Shown one piece after another: positions 7,228-15,850 of a DNA stretch of 21,417 nucleotides. The notes under the pieces are model-generated. The model made no database searches. It was not told the origin of the DNA and was given only the letters and a program-made list of their open reading frames with translations. A program made the translations under genes and the position numbers. How positions within the stretch are numbered: position 1 is the stretch's first letter; each line of letters opens with the position of its first letter. Source of the stretch: Chloroflexota bacterium (lineage in GTDB: Bacteria; Chloroflexota; UBA11872; VXOZ01). The stretch is from NCBI GenBank assembly GCA_009839775.1, contig VXOZ01000427.1, positions 9,268-30,684 of the forward strand. Reading direction: 5' to 3'.

Positions 7228-7611
7228 AGCACGCCCTCCTTCATTTTGCGGCAATGCCTCACAGACGGCAGCGCAAGGTGGAGTTTTGCTAACACTACCA
7301 AGACTATGGTGTAGCCAACGCTCCCTTGTCAAGGCAGACACACCGTCGTGACCCTCAAACAAGCACAGAAACATCACCTGGCAGCGCAAGCATGAACTGC
7401 CTTAATCGGCAAAAAGAACTTTGAACCAAATACGCTGTTCAACAATTGTACTCTTCCTCATAGGCTATTGAATTCGGTATACTAGAAGAGTGCAACCTTG
7501 CGCGTAGTTCATTCACCACTCTTCTTCACCCAGGTCCCACCATCCACGTGTAGCTCGGCTCTTTATCCGTCTCGGGACACTCACTCGTCTCCTTTTTGGT
7601 AGGCCCCGCTC
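7228..7611. other. Divergent intergenic region
   Basis: These 384 bases separate the minus-strand operon from the + strand glycosidase-like gene. Besides the minus promoter at 7303-7332, a TATACT (7478-7483) could be a -10 box for the + gene, but no convincing -35 sits 16-18 bases upstream of it. I see no RNA gene, long repeat or hairpin here. Confidence 0.4.
7303..7332 (-). promoter_or_regulatory. Sigma70-type promoter of the isochorismatase-like operon
   Basis: On the minus strand a perfect -35 TTGACA (7327-7332) is separated by 18 bases from CATAGT (7303-7308), a four-of-six match to the -10 consensus. Transcription would begin near 7296, giving a leader of about 70 bases before ATG 7227. 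Confidence 0.5.
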
Positions 7612-9009
7612 ATGAGTCCACACCCTTCCTTGCTGCTATCACCTGAGCATGCCGCGCAGGACTTCGCGTTGCTGGCGCTGCACCGCCGCATCCATCAGTC
7701 GAACCGCAACTTTCGGCTGGGATTGGGGCAAGGCCAGGAACTCATCAAGCTGGGACTTACGGACCGTCCCGCAGCGGCGATGGCCTATCGCCTCACCCAC
7801 CGCATTACCGTGAACCCAGGCATGCTCGGGCCCGATGGCTTTGTCACCGGCGCCCTCGCCGCCGACACGACGAGCGGCACGTTCTTGGAGCAGAGGCGCG
7901 CCGGCATATTCGATAGACTGACCGACGCAAATCTCTATGGCCTGCGCCGGGAAGTGGCACGGCTCGAACGCTGGCAAAAGCACCTGGTGGTGCCGATTCC
8001 CCAGGAAACGGGGTCCGATGCGTTTGGACGCTATCTCGCTAATCTCATGCGTGAATTCCAACCCAGTGCAATCATCATCGGTAACGAAGAGAACCTGCAC
8101 GACATCTATGCCCAAGATCAACAACGCTTACAGTGGTACGTGGATCGTTTCGTGACCGGCCAGCGCGCGATACGGAAAATCGACCCGCTTGCAAGCGTCC
8201 ACCTGTATGGCGAGGCCTATCACACGCGGTCGGACAAGCGCTTCTTCCTCCAAAGCGCGCTAGCAATGCTCAGAAGCCGCGGCGTACTGCCCGATGCGCT
8301 TTTGGCGCACTTCTACGATCATCCCGATCTGCTCCAGCCGTGGCTCGATGAGATCAGTGCCGCCACCACTGAGGCAATTCAGCAGCACCTGCCCATAATT
8401 GTCGGCGAACTTGGCCACTTTGGCGACGTCATCGGCGGCGGGACCATCGTGCGCCGGGGCGCAGAAGACGAGCAGCGCCTTTCACCGGAGGAACAGTCCC
8501 GCGCCGTGGCGCAACTCCTCGCCGCCGCCACGGCCAGCACTGCCAGGCAAGCTTTCTACTATGGCGCTATCGACACCATCAGTGGCGGTGGTTTCGAGAG
8601 CAGAAAGGGCCTGACCGTGTACGCGGATAGTAGCGCCAACATGATTCCACGTCCGGCACTAACGGTCTTTCGTTTTGTGACAGACTTGCTCGCCGGAGCC
8701 AGCGCGTCGTTGCACGCCAACGACGCAAACGGACTCACCGCAGTCCGCTTCGTGCGTCCGCCGTTGACGCCCGATGAAGAACGGGACTTGGAAGGCTGGA
8801 TTGTCTGGGTGAACGATCAACGCGGGGAACCGCGGGAGTTCACGCTACCGCCGGGTTTCGTCAGCTACGATATCTACGGCAGAATGCAGAGCGACGCGCG
8901 GCAGGAAGCGCAAGTGATCCGCCTGGCAGAATCCCACAACCCCGACATCGGCGGCGATACTGCCATCTTCTTCCGTCTCAGCGGGGACGCCCCGTTTCCA
9001 TTGCAGTAG
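7612..9009 (+). CDS. Glycoside hydrolase-like TIM-barrel protein (clan GH-A type)
   Basis: The 465-residue cytoplasmic-looking protein has no signal peptide. I do not recognise a named family, but the central part reads like a clan GH-A (beta/alpha)8 barrel. AIIIGNEENLHDIY places N158-E159 at the end of a strand as in the acid/base Asn-Glu pair. LAHFYDHPD (231-239) resembles the beta5/6 region, and PIIVGELGHFGD (261-272) gives E266 as candidate nucleophile. YYGAIDTISGGGF (about 318-330) resembles the beta8 segment. The C-terminal 100 residues look like a small beta domain (WIVWVNDQRGEPREFTLPPG), as often appended to such barrels. The ATG has only a weak GGTAGG upstream. It is monocistronic and converges on mutS. 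Hydrolase activity is inference from the two Glu motifs. Confidence 0.7.
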   Translation: MSPHPSLLLSPEHAAQDFALLALHRRIHQSNRNFRLGLGQGQELIKLGLTDRPAAAMAYRLTHRITVNPGMLGPDGFVTGALAADTTSGTFLEQRRAGIFDRLTDANLYGLRREVARLERWQKHLVVPIPQETGSDAFGRYLANLMREFQPSAIIIGNEENLHDIYAQDQQRLQWYVDRFVTGQRAIRKIDPLASVHLYGEAYHTRSDKRFFLQSALAMLRSRGVLPDALLAHFYDHPDLLQPWLDEISAATTEAIQQHLPIIVGELGHFGDVIGGGTIVRRGAEDEQRLSPEEQSRAVAQLLAAATASTARQAFYYGAIDTISGGGFESRKGLTVYADSSANMIPRPALTVFRFVTDLLAGASASLHANDANGLTAVRFVRPPLTPDEERDLEGWIVWVNDQRGEPREFTLPPGFVSYDIYGRMQSDARQEAQVIRLAESHNPDIGGDTAIFFRLSGDAPFPLQ

Positions 9010-9112
9010 CCACGGCTGAAGTCGCGGCAGTAGTCGCGCGCGTGTGATCCTCTGACAACTGCCGCTCGGTGCCGGTCATTTTACCTTGGAAACGCTCCAA
9101 CGCGTATGCAAC

Positions 9113-11677
9113 TTAGTCATTGGCCTGTTTCTTAAGTTCGTAGAGTGTGCTGATCGCTTCCAGCGGGGTCATGGCGTCTACGTCGAGCTCCTGCAATTGG
9201 GAAACCACCGGATGCGGGCCGCTGAAGAGTGGGAGTTGGTCGGCGCCATTCTCACTTGGCGCAGACGTAGGTTCACCGCGCAGATGCCGCTCCTCCAACT
9301 CGTACAGCACTTGCTCCGCGCGCCGCAGCACCGGACGCGGCAACCCGGCGAGCTTCGCCACGTTGACGCCATACGAGCGATCTGCACCGCCGGGCACCAC
9401 TTTGTGCAGAAAGACCACGTTTCCTTGCTCTTCCAAGACGTCCACGCGGGAATTCCTTACGCGTGGCAGGGTGCCCTCCAGTTCAGCCAGTTCGTGGAAG
9501 TGCGTGGCAAAGAGGGTCTTGGACTGGAGACCCGAATGATTGTGCAGGTATTCCAGCACGGCACGCGCAATTGCCAGCCCATCATACGTGCTGGTGCCGC
9601 GCCCCACCTCGTCAAAAACCACCAGCGAGCGCGGCGTAGCGTGACTAAGAATATAGCTCGTCTCCGTCATTTCGACCATGAAGGTACTGGCGCCGGAGGC
9701 TATCTCGTCCTGCGCGCCCACCCGTGTGAAGATGCGGTCAACGATGCCCACGTGCGCGGCGCGGGCCGCCACGAAACTGCCCACCTGCGCCATCAAGACG
9801 GTGAGCGCCACTTGCCGGAGATACGTGGACTTGCCGGCCATGTTCGGCCCGGTGAGCACGATGATCTGCTGCTCCGCATCCAGCCGCACGTCGTTGGGTA
9901 TGAACGGCGCGCCCTCCAGCATGGCTTCCACTACGGGATGGCGTCCCTCGCTGATCTCGATACCGTCACCCTCGTCCACTACCGGACGCACAAAGTTTCG
10001 GCGCACGGCTATCCGGGCAAAGGTAGCAAAGACGTCCAGCGTGGCCAGCGCGCCCGCCAGCTTGCGCAGGCGTCGTTCCTCCGCCGCCACACTTTCCACG
10101 ATACCTGCGAAGATTCTCTGTTCCAGCGCATCCAGTTCCTCTTGCGCGTTCAAGATGAGCGATTCCGCGTCCTGCAACTCCATGGTGCTATAGCGTTCAC
10201 CCGTGGTTAAGGTCTGCTTGCGCATGTACCGCTCAGGCACATCGGCAAGCGCGCCCTTGCTCACTTCGAGGTAATAACCGTACACCTTGTTGTGGCCCAC
10301 CCGGAGCGTCTTGATGCCGGTGGCGTGTCTTTCCTTGGCTTCAAGATTGGCAATGAACGCCTGCGCCTCTGCAACGCGGCTCACCAGTCCGTCCAGTTCT
10401 GCGCTGTACCCCGCCTTGATAGGTGACTGCCCCGGTTCGGTGGAAATAGAACTTGTGATGAGCGCCGCCACCTCCGGCGCCGGGTCGAGGCGCGCCGCAC
10501 GCTCCTGGATAGGCGACGCTGACGCCGCGCTCAAGAGATCCTTGACGGTCGCGGCGGCTTCCAGCGACTTTCCCAAACGCGCCAGGTCTTGCGGCGTCGC
10601 CAGACGCTGCAAGGCACGATGGGCGAGACGTTCGACATCGGCGAGTTTCCCCAGTTGTTCGCGTAACCGCTCCAGCAAGACCTGGTCCTGTGTCAAAGCC
10701 TCGACTGCGGCCAGGCGTGCTTCTATGGCGTCCACATCTACGAGGGGCTGGGTCAGCCACTGTCGGAGGAGGCGGCCACCCATTGCCGAACGCGTCTCAT
10801 CGAGGACGCCAAGCAGCGAGCCCTGCTCCTGCTGCGTGCGGCTATTGCGCAAGATTTCCAGGTTGCGCAGGGTCGCGGGATCCAGGCCCATGAAGGAGTC
10901 GAGTGAGTATGTCCGCAGGCCGTCGAGACCGCCCAGGAATGACTTTTGCGTCTCTTCCAGGTACGCCAGCAGTCCACCGGCGGCACGGGTCGCCAGCGGC
11001 AGGTCGGCGCAGCCAAAACCATCGAGCGTGCCCACCGCCAGCACCCGCAGCAGCGTGCTCGTCGCCTCCTGCAATTCGAAGTGCCATGCCGCATACGGGG
11101 TCAGCGCCGGGACAGACAGTTGCGGTGACTTGCCTTCTGGGACTACACACTCCGCCGGTTTCAGCCGCCCTAACTCCGCCGCAAGGACCGCATCCACATC
11201 CTCCCGGATCTCGGTCGCGGCAAACTCTCCCGTGCTGAAGTCGGCATAGGCCAATCCGACCCGCTTCTTTTCCCGTACAACCGCCGCGACGTACGTATTC
11301 TCTTTGGCGGCGAGCAGCTTGGGGTCCACGATAGTGCCAGGCGTAGCCACCCGCACCACCGCGCGTTCCACCAAGCCTCGCCCCGGTTCGGAGACCTGCT
11401 CGCAGATGGCGACGCGGTGGCCGGCGGCAAGGAGGCGGCCCAGGTACGTTTCCGCGGCATGGGCCGGCACGCCGCACATCGGCATCTTCCGGCTCTTGCC
11501 GAACTCACGGGCAGTGAGGACGATCTGCAGCGTTTCAGAGGCTACCTTGGCATCGTCGCCGAAGAGCTCGTAGAAATCGCCGAGCCGGAAGAAGAGCAGC
11601 GCATCCGGATAATTCTGCTTGATGCGGTAGTACTGCTCTTGGATCGGCGTCATGCTCCGGGAAGAGGATTTAGGCAT
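9113..11677 (-). CDS. mutS: DNA mismatch repair protein MutS
   Basis: This is a full-length MutS that recognises mismatches and small loops. In numbering from the GTG at 11696-11698, the mismatch-binding Phe-x-Glu is F42-Y43-E44 (LGDFYELF). The ABC-type ATPase shows Walker A GPNMAGKST (617-625), MVEMTET (674-680), Walker B LVVFDEVGRG (692-701) and H-loop ATHFHEL (731-737). The C-terminus has the usual MTPLEAISTLYELKKQ. I favour ATG 11675-11677 (854 residues) as start. GTG 11696-11698 (861 residues) is possible but lies at the foot of a hairpin. No mutL is adjacent. The long open frames on the opposite strand are shadows of this gene. Confidence 0.97.
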   Translation of the reverse strand: MPKSSSRSMTPIQEQYYRIKQNYPDALLFFRLGDFYELFGDDAKVASETLQIVLTAREFGKSRKMPMCGVPAHAAETYLGRLLAAGHRVAICEQVSEPGRGLVERAVVRVATPGTIVDPKLLAAKENTYVAAVVREKKRVGLAYADFSTGEFAATEIREDVDAVLAAELGRLKPAECVVPEGKSPQLSVPALTPYAAWHFELQEATSTLLRVLAVGTLDGFGCADLPLATRAAGGLLAYLEETQKSFLGGLDGLRTYSLDSFMGLDPATLRNLEILRNSRTQQEQGSLLGVLDETRSAMGGRLLRQWLTQPLVDVDAIEARLAAVEALTQDQVLLERLREQLGKLADVERLAHRALQRLATPQDLARLGKSLEAAATVKDLLSAASASPIQERAARLDPAPEVAALITSSISTEPGQSPIKAGYSAELDGLVSRVAEAQAFIANLEAKERHATGIKTLRVGHNKVYGYYLEVSKGALADVPERYMRKQTLTTGERYSTMELQDAESLILNAQEELDALEQRIFAGIVESVAAEERRLRKLAGALATLDVFATFARIAVRRNFVRPVVDEGDGIEISEGRHPVVEAMLEGAPFIPNDVRLDAEQQIIVLTGPNMAGKSTYLRQVALTVLMAQVGSFVAARAAHVGIVDRIFTRVGAQDEIASGASTFMVEMTETSYILSHATPRSLVVFDEVGRGTSTYDGLAIARAVLEYLHNHSGLQSKTLFATHFHELAELEGTLPRVRNSRVDVLEEQGNVVFLHKVVPGGADRSYGVNVAKLAGLPRPVLRRAEQVLYELEERHLRGEPTSAPSENGADQLPLFSGPHPVVSQLQELDVDAMTPLEAISTLYELKKQAND

Positions 11678-11697
11678 TAGGGCACTGCTCTCAAGCA

Positions 11698-11718
11698 CGG
11701 GACTTTCACTAAGTCCCG
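11698..11718. other. Hairpin in the mutS leader
   Basis: CGGGACTT (11698-11705) and AAGTCCCG (11711-11718) form a perfect 8-bp stem with a five-base loop, immediately upstream of mutS on the minus strand. The stem touches the alternative GTG start at 11698. No T-tract follows on either strand, so it does not look like an intrinsic terminator. Confidence 0.45.
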
Positions 11719-11815
11719 GCCCTGGGAAGGGGACGACTTTGCCACCATTCTAGGTTGGGTGGGAGTACCGTTCAAGCGATACTGCACCAAATGCCTGCGC
11801 ACAATAGTGCCAGCT

Positions 11816-12886
11816 TTAGGCGTCGGGTGACGCCGATTGGTCTTGGAGTATCGCCGGCCAGCGGTTGACGAATGTGAGCAACAGGGTCGTGAGGTTTGTC
11901 AATGAATCCAGATGCGCCATCTCGAAACCGTGCGTATTCTGACACGGGAAGGCAACCGCCGCAATCCGTCCGATCGCGGCCACCTTGCGGGCGATAGAAG
12001 CGTTGGTGCCATACGATTCAAAAGCGGCGTACTGCACCTCAAGATCAAGCTCCTTCGCCAAGTCGGCGAAGTGCCGCAGCAAACCCTCGTCGTAGACGTT
12101 GTAGGCGTCCTTATACACCAACACCGGCGCGCCGCCGGCCACCACGCCATACTCCTCCGCCACCGGGGCAATCTCTAACGCAATGTACGTATCACCCGGC
12201 AAGGTACGCGCCGCAAACGGCCCACCACCCCCGGCGTTCTCCTCCGTACTCGAAAACACCAAGTACACGTCTTGCGGGGGAGGATCGCTGGCAAGCAACG
12301 TTGCCAGGGACACGAGAATCGCGACTGCGCCTTTGTCGTCGAGGGCGTACGTGCCCACGAAGTCGCCAATGCGCACCGGCACTTTGCGTTGGCGAGAAAC
12401 AACTACCTTGGAGCCGGGATGCACGCCCCGCGCCAAGAGTTCATTCTTGCTGAGCTTGGCGTCGAGGTAACAGTCAGACCACTTTAGCTGCCGGCCGCCA
12501 TCCGAGCGAACGGCCTGGATCGGGCTCTCTTCCGTCACGTGCATCGCGCCAAAGCAGAGGATCGCTGGCACGACACCTGCATCCCCCAGGATGTCCATGG
12601 GGCCTTCACCGTATTTCCACGGGTACGTGCCGCCCAAGGTCGCGACGCGTATCTTGCCGTCGTCCTCGATGCGCTTGATGACGAGGCCGAGCTCGTCTTT
12701 ATGGGCATCCAGGATGAGTGGACAGTCGCTGGCACTCCCCGCAATTTTGACGATGAGGTTGCTGGCAGAATCCTGCCAGACCTCACACGGGAGAGGATCG
12801 AGATGCGCGCGCAGCACGGCATCGATCTCCCGTTCGTTGCCGACGGGAGAGTGCGCGGTTGTCAGTTCTACAATGAGGTCAAACAT
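11816..12886 (-). CDS. M42 family metallopeptidase (glutamyl aminopeptidase-like)
   Basis: The 356-residue protein is of the M42 co-catalytic di-metal aminopeptidase type. Metal ligands and catalytic residues are visible in order: H62 in LDAHKDELGL, D183 in YALDDKGAVAIL, the E215-E216 pair in FSSTEENAGGGG, E238 in YIALEIAPV and H319 in NTHGFEMAH. The start is ATG 12884-12886 (MFDLIVELTTAHSPVGNE), which matches where M42 proteins usually begin. A longer frame to 12991 adds 35 residues unlike the family. No strong Shine-Dalgarno is seen. Some M42 members were historically named endoglucanase, but peptidase activity is expected. Confidence 0.9.
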   Translation of the reverse strand: MFDLIVELTTAHSPVGNEREIDAVLRAHLDPLPCEVWQDSASNLIVKIAGSASDCPLILDAHKDELGLVIKRIEDDGKIRVATLGGTYPWKYGEGPMDILGDAGVVPAILCFGAMHVTEESPIQAVRSDGGRQLKWSDCYLDAKLSKNELLARGVHPGSKVVVSRQRKVPVRIGDFVGTYALDDKGAVAILVSLATLLASDPPPQDVYLVFSSTEENAGGGGPFAARTLPGDTYIALEIAPVAEEYGVVAGGAPVLVYKDAYNVYDEGLLRHFADLAKELDLEVQYAAFESYGTNASIARKVAAIGRIAAVAFPCQNTHGFEMAHLDSLTNLTTLLLTFVNRWPAILQDQSASPDA

Positions 12887-12996
12887 CAGGCATTTCGTAC
12901 AATTCTGCCGTAGCGCGGGGCTTGTCCCCCGCTTCCTCATGTCGGGGCACGGAGCAGGCTTCGCGTCAAGAGCAAACACCCGCTTAGGCAAGGCGC

Positions 12997-13620
12997 TTAG
13001 AACAACGGCAGCTTGACGGTGATGAAGCGGCGATGGATGCTGCCCAACGCGTGCACGGGGATGCGGTTCTCCGTTCGGTCATTCGTCAGCGTGCCGACTA
13101 CTTTCAAGCTCTGGAGCTTATGCGTAAACGGGTCCACACGCATCTCATCCCAGTGCCCTATCTTGGCGTAGACATCCCGCACGAACGTGTTGCCGTCGAG
13201 TTCGGCATCGGGCACGAAGCTATCCGGCAGTCCCGCCGCTACCGCCTCCAGGCTACCGTCAGCGCGGGTACGCAACACGAGCGGCACGCCGGCAATGGAG
13301 TCGACGTCAGGATACGCCGCGAGTGTTTGGCGCAGGTCGAAAAGGTTCAGCGCCAAGGTAATGGTCTTGCCGGAAACACCGCGCACGAGCGTAAGCGGCA
13401 CCTGCACGCGCACGATGCCTGCGGCTGACGTGGACGGCGTTGTGGCCCGGCCCTCGCGCACGGCTTCCACCTCTACCGGCGCCGGCACGACGAGGGCTTG
13501 ATCCAGGAACAACACAAGCGCCTTCACGGTACGCGACAGCGGGTCGATAGTTATGCCGCCGAGCGTGCCAAGTGTCCTCCCGTCTTCCGCAAGAATCGGT
13601 GCGCCAAGCGGTAGGTCCAT
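12997..13620 (-). CDS. Protein with two PRC-barrel-like domains
   Basis: The 207-residue protein begins with MDLPLGAPILAEDGRTLGTL, a PRC-barrel start (about residues 1-60). A second similar beta unit lies at about 150-205 (FVRDVYAKIGHWDEMRVDPF, then VHALGSIHRRFITVKL). PRC-barrels are small beta folds used in RNA maturation, photosynthetic reaction centres and many uncharacterised proteins, so function is open. ATG 13618-13620 has GGGAG seven bases upstream. The frame continues to 13722, but that extension merely translates the palindromic repeat at 13699-13718. It lies 110 bp upstream of the M42 gene on the same strand. Confidence 0.75.
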   Translation of the reverse strand: MDLPLGAPILAEDGRTLGTLGGITIDPLSRTVKALVLFLDQALVVPAPVEVEAVREGRATTPSTSAAGIVRVQVPLTLVRGVSGKTITLALNLFDLRQTLAAYPDVDSIAGVPLVLRTRADGSLEAVAAGLPDSFVPDAELDGNTFVRDVYAKIGHWDEMRVDPFTHKLQSLKVVGTLTNDRTENRIPVHALGSIHRRFITVKLPLF

Positions 13621-13696
13621 CAATCTTCTCCCATTATTACCATGGCCTTGCCTAGACCATACAAGGTAATGAAAATGGTGGACGGCTTCCTGACCG

Positions 13697-13720
13697 TCAT
13701 TCCCGCGCAAGCGGGAATCC
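13697..13720. repeat. Short extragenic palindrome (ATTCCCGC type)
   Basis: ATTCCCGC (13699-13706) and GCGGGAAT (13711-13718) form a perfect 8-bp stem with loop GCAA. The context GTCATTCCCGCGCAAGCGGG is a very common dispersed REP-like motif in many bacterial genomes (general recollection). It lies in the 223-bp gap upstream of the PRC-barrel gene. Confidence 0.65.
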
Positions 13721-13843
13721 ATCTTCTCCCTTTAGTCACACAGCGGATTGAAGCCATTGTAGCGGAATCGTACCTTGATGACTAGCTTCCACCAAGAGCC
13801 GTAGAACGGACCCTGGATCGTCTAATGCGTAACGCAAAGGCAG

Positions 13844-14263
13844 CTATCTGGGAATGGTTAGCGCCATACTCACCACAAAGCCCACCAGCAAGCCCCACCA
13901 GCGCCAATCCGGTGGACGCCAGTTCTCTGCGCTGCGGGTCTCGGTCCACGCAAACGCGGCAAAGTGCGTCAGGCCCATGAGCAAGAGCGCAAGCCACGCC
14001 CACCAGTGGCCGTCGCGGATACCCCAAAAGGTCAGTCCCCACCACGCCACGCCCATGATGAGGACGTGCATGGCAATGTGACGGGAAAAGGCGCGCACCT
14101 CTGGAATGTCGCTTGCACCCAGACGAGTTTGCAGGCGCTTGCCATACGGTCCGTAGTCCAACAGCGTCGCAACGGTAAGCGCGAAGTGGATGAGCGCTCC
14201 CGCAAGGAGGAGAAGCCAGCCAACGCTAAAGAGGCTTAGTATTGGAGTCACTTCTGCTGTCAT
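13844..14263 (-). CDS. Small integral membrane protein, four predicted helices
   Basis: The 139-residue hydrophobic protein has probable transmembrane segments at about residues 10-35 (VGWLLLLAGALIHFALTVAT), 62-84 (HIAMHVLIMGVAWWGLTFWG), 88-106 and 122-137. An early conserved-looking LLDYGPYGKRLQ lies in the first loop, and Trp residues are abundant. I do not recognise a characterised family; it resembles uncharacterised small membrane proteins. ATG 14261-14263 has only a weak upstream GGGTG. Neighbours give no functional clue. Confidence 0.7.
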   Translation of the reverse strand: MTAEVTPILSLFSVGWLLLLAGALIHFALTVATLLDYGPYGKRLQTRLGASDIPEVRAFSRHIAMHVLIMGVAWWGLTFWGIRDGHWWAWLALLLMGLTHFAAFAWTETRSAENWRPPDWRWWGLLVGFVVSMALTIPR

Positions 14264-14360
14264 TCACTACACCCGCAATATGACACGCGATTCACGCGCG
14301 CATCATCACTGGCTGCACGTGCCAACCGCATCTCCCGGTTTTTTCATCCCCATGCCGGTG

Positions 14361-14587
14361 CTGACAGGGGTAGGTAACTGTCATTCCTGTAAGTGTTAGG
14401 TAATTCGTTGACAGAATCTCCTGTCCACTAAACAACAGTGACAGTTTAGGTCATTCCGAGCGCAGCGAGGAATCTAGGGCCCATGCCGTACGCAGTCCAA
14501 TTGCTTCACTACCCTAGATTCCTCACTCCGCTGCGCTCCGTTCGGAATGACACGTGAAGTCGATTAGCGAGTACCTACCCCTGTCAG
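14361..14587. mobile_element. MITE-like non-autonomous element, 227 bp
   Basis: Perfect 16-bp terminal inverted repeats CTGACAGGGGTAGGTA (14361-14376) and TACCTACCCCTGTCAG (14572-14587) bound a sequence with no coding capacity, and an 11-12 bp direct repeat flanks it. Inside lies a long imperfect hairpin (14450-14551) and a small one, CTAAAC/GTTTAG (14427-14432 and 14444-14449). Size, TIRs, duplication and lack of transposase fit a miniature inverted-repeat element mobilised in trans. The 10-12 bp duplication is in the range seen for IS4-type elements, but the family is not established. Confidence 0.7.
14450..14551. repeat. Long hairpin of the TCATTCCGAGCGCAGCGAGG repeat type
   Basis: The left arm (14450-14479) starts GTCATTCCGAGCGCAGCGAG. 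The right arm (14512-14551) starts CCCTAGATTCCTC and ends CGGAATGAC. The right arm is the exact complement of the left except for two four-base insertions, ACTC (14525-14528) and CGTT (14539-14542). The loop is about 32 bases. This is a dispersed-repeat type found in many bacteria and seems nested inside the MITE-like element. Confidence 0.7.
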
Positions 14588-14650
14588 CCATGCCGGTGCA
14601 AGGCGATCCACGTTATCCTTGTCTCCCGATCTTGCCTAAGCGTTGCGCTT

Positions 14651-15850
14651 TCACGTTAGGGCGCGCCGCTCGCGCTGGTGGCGAGTTTCCGGCACGAACC
14701 ACGCCAAGTTGCTGGCTGCCAGCGCCCCGACGCCGGCCAAGACAACTGCGGCGAGGGCAAGCCCTGTGAGGTCAGCCACCGCGCCCACGACCAACGGCCC
14801 GCCCGTATTCCCGCCGTCGCCGATCAGCCGCCACATGCCAAGGAACTCACCCATGGCATCCCGCGGCGCCAGATCGCTGCCCAGGGTCATCATCGTGCCG
14901 GAACCGAGACCATTGCCTAATCCCATGATAGCCGCCGCCGCGAGCAGTGAGAACAGCCCACTGGTGAACGGCACCATAGCCATGCCCGCACCGAGAATGA
15001 TCATCGAGGGGACTGATGCCCACTTGCGCCCCATGCGGTCTTGCAGAAGCCCGGCGATGCCGAAGAGGGACATGTCAATTGCCGCAGAAACCGTAAGAAT
15101 GACACCCACTGCGGCGACATCCAGGCCAAGCACGGTAGCGCCATACAGCGGAACGATGATCTCACGCCCTGCGCGGATCATCTGCGCGAGGATCTGGGCG
15201 CTGCCGGCCGCAAACAGGTCGCGCCGATACGTGGCCACTATCTGCCCCATCGTCCGCCAGTGAGGTCGCCGGTGCTCCGCTTTGGCGGGCTTTCGTGACT
15301 CCGGCACGTACTTGAGAGTGATGACAAGGGCGACGCCGGTGAGGGCCGCCGCTAGCAGGAATGGGGTCTGTAGCCCGAATTGTGCACCCACGAGTCCCCC
15401 GATTGCAGGGCTGGCAAACACGCCAATTCTGTTCACGCCCCCAAATGCTGAGAGTGCGCGTCCCCGCACTTCCAACGGCACGGCTTCTGATATGAACGCC
15501 ATACGAGAGAGCATCCACATGGCCGTCCCGCAACCGGAAAGCAGCCGCAGAATTACGAGAACGTAATAGTTCTCTATGAGCCCCATCAGCACCAAGGACA
15601 CACACGCTACGCCCACGCCCAAGAGCATTACCTTGCGAGTGCCAAATCGCTCCAGCATGACGCCCGAAGGCAGGTCCATGACAAGCGTGCCGATGCCCTT
15701 TGCGGCAACCGCCAGGCTGACAAGACTAAACGACACGCCAAAGGTCGTGGCATAGAGGGGCAGGGTGGGAATCAAGAGTCCCTGGGTGAACGCCAGCAGA
15801 AAGCTGGGCACATACACCGGCAGCATGAGCGCAAAGACGCGGCGGCTCAT
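14651..15850 (-). CDS. Major facilitator superfamily transporter
   Basis: The 399-residue polytopic protein has about 12 hydrophobic segments. The MFS motif A appears in the loop after helix 2 (D59 to K73: LPSGVMLERFGTRK), and a degenerate second copy (LLQDRMGRK) lies in the C-terminal half. This half-repeat and the tight Gly-rich helices (NGLGSGTMMTLGSD) fit a drug/metabolite proton antiporter, but the substrate cannot be read. ATG 15848-15850 is chosen; the frame extends to a TTG at 15914-15916 with 22 further residues that look less like a transporter N-terminus. No good Shine-Dalgarno is seen for either. Confidence 0.9.
   Translation of the reverse strand: MSRRVFALMLPVYVPSFLLAFTQGLLIPTLPLYATTFGVSFSLVSLAVAAKGIGTLVMDLPSGVMLERFGTRKVMLLGVGVACVSLVLMGLIENYYVLVILRLLSGCGTAMWMLSRMAFISEAVPLEVRGRALSAFGGVNRIGVFASPAIGGLVGAQFGLQTPFLLAAALTGVALVITLKYVPESRKPAKAEHRRPHWRTMGQIVATYRRDLFAAGSAQILAQMIRAGREIIVPLYGATVLGLDVAAVGVILTVSAAIDMSLFGIAGLLQDRMGRKWASVPSMIILGAGMAMVPFTSGLFSLLAAAAIMGLGNGLGSGTMMTLGSDLAPRDAMGEFLGMWRLIGDGGNTGGPLVVGAVADLTGLALAAVVLAGVGALAASNLAWFVPETRHQRERRALT

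Larger units (their letters stand above)
14350..14599. repeat. Flanking direct repeats (target duplication) of the 14361-14587 element
   Basis: CCATGCCGGTG occurs at 14350-14360 and again at 14588-14598, exactly abutting the two terminal inverted repeats of the inner element. With the next shared C the duplication can be read as 12 bases (CCATGCCGGTGC). The exact length is ambiguous because the last bases also pair in the inverted repeats. Confidence 0.65.

Noticed and set aside
7228..7389. N-terminal extension of the isochorismatase-like protein to 7389
   Set aside because: The AAGGAGGG just upstream of ATG 7227 fixes the start, and the extension covers the promoter candidate.
9086..10210. 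374-codon open frame on + opposite mutS
   Set aside because: It mirrors the highly conserved MutS ATPase region; the His/Arg-rich peptide is typical of antisense frames in G+C-rich DNA.
10287..11249. 320-codon Ser/Arg-rich open frame on + opposite mutS
   Set aside because: Same reason: composition is typical of a shadow frame and no family is recognisable.
13621..13722. N-terminal extension of the PRC-barrel protein to 13722
   Set aside because: The added residues only translate the palindromic repeat at 13699-13718, while ATG 13620 has a good Shine-Dalgarno.
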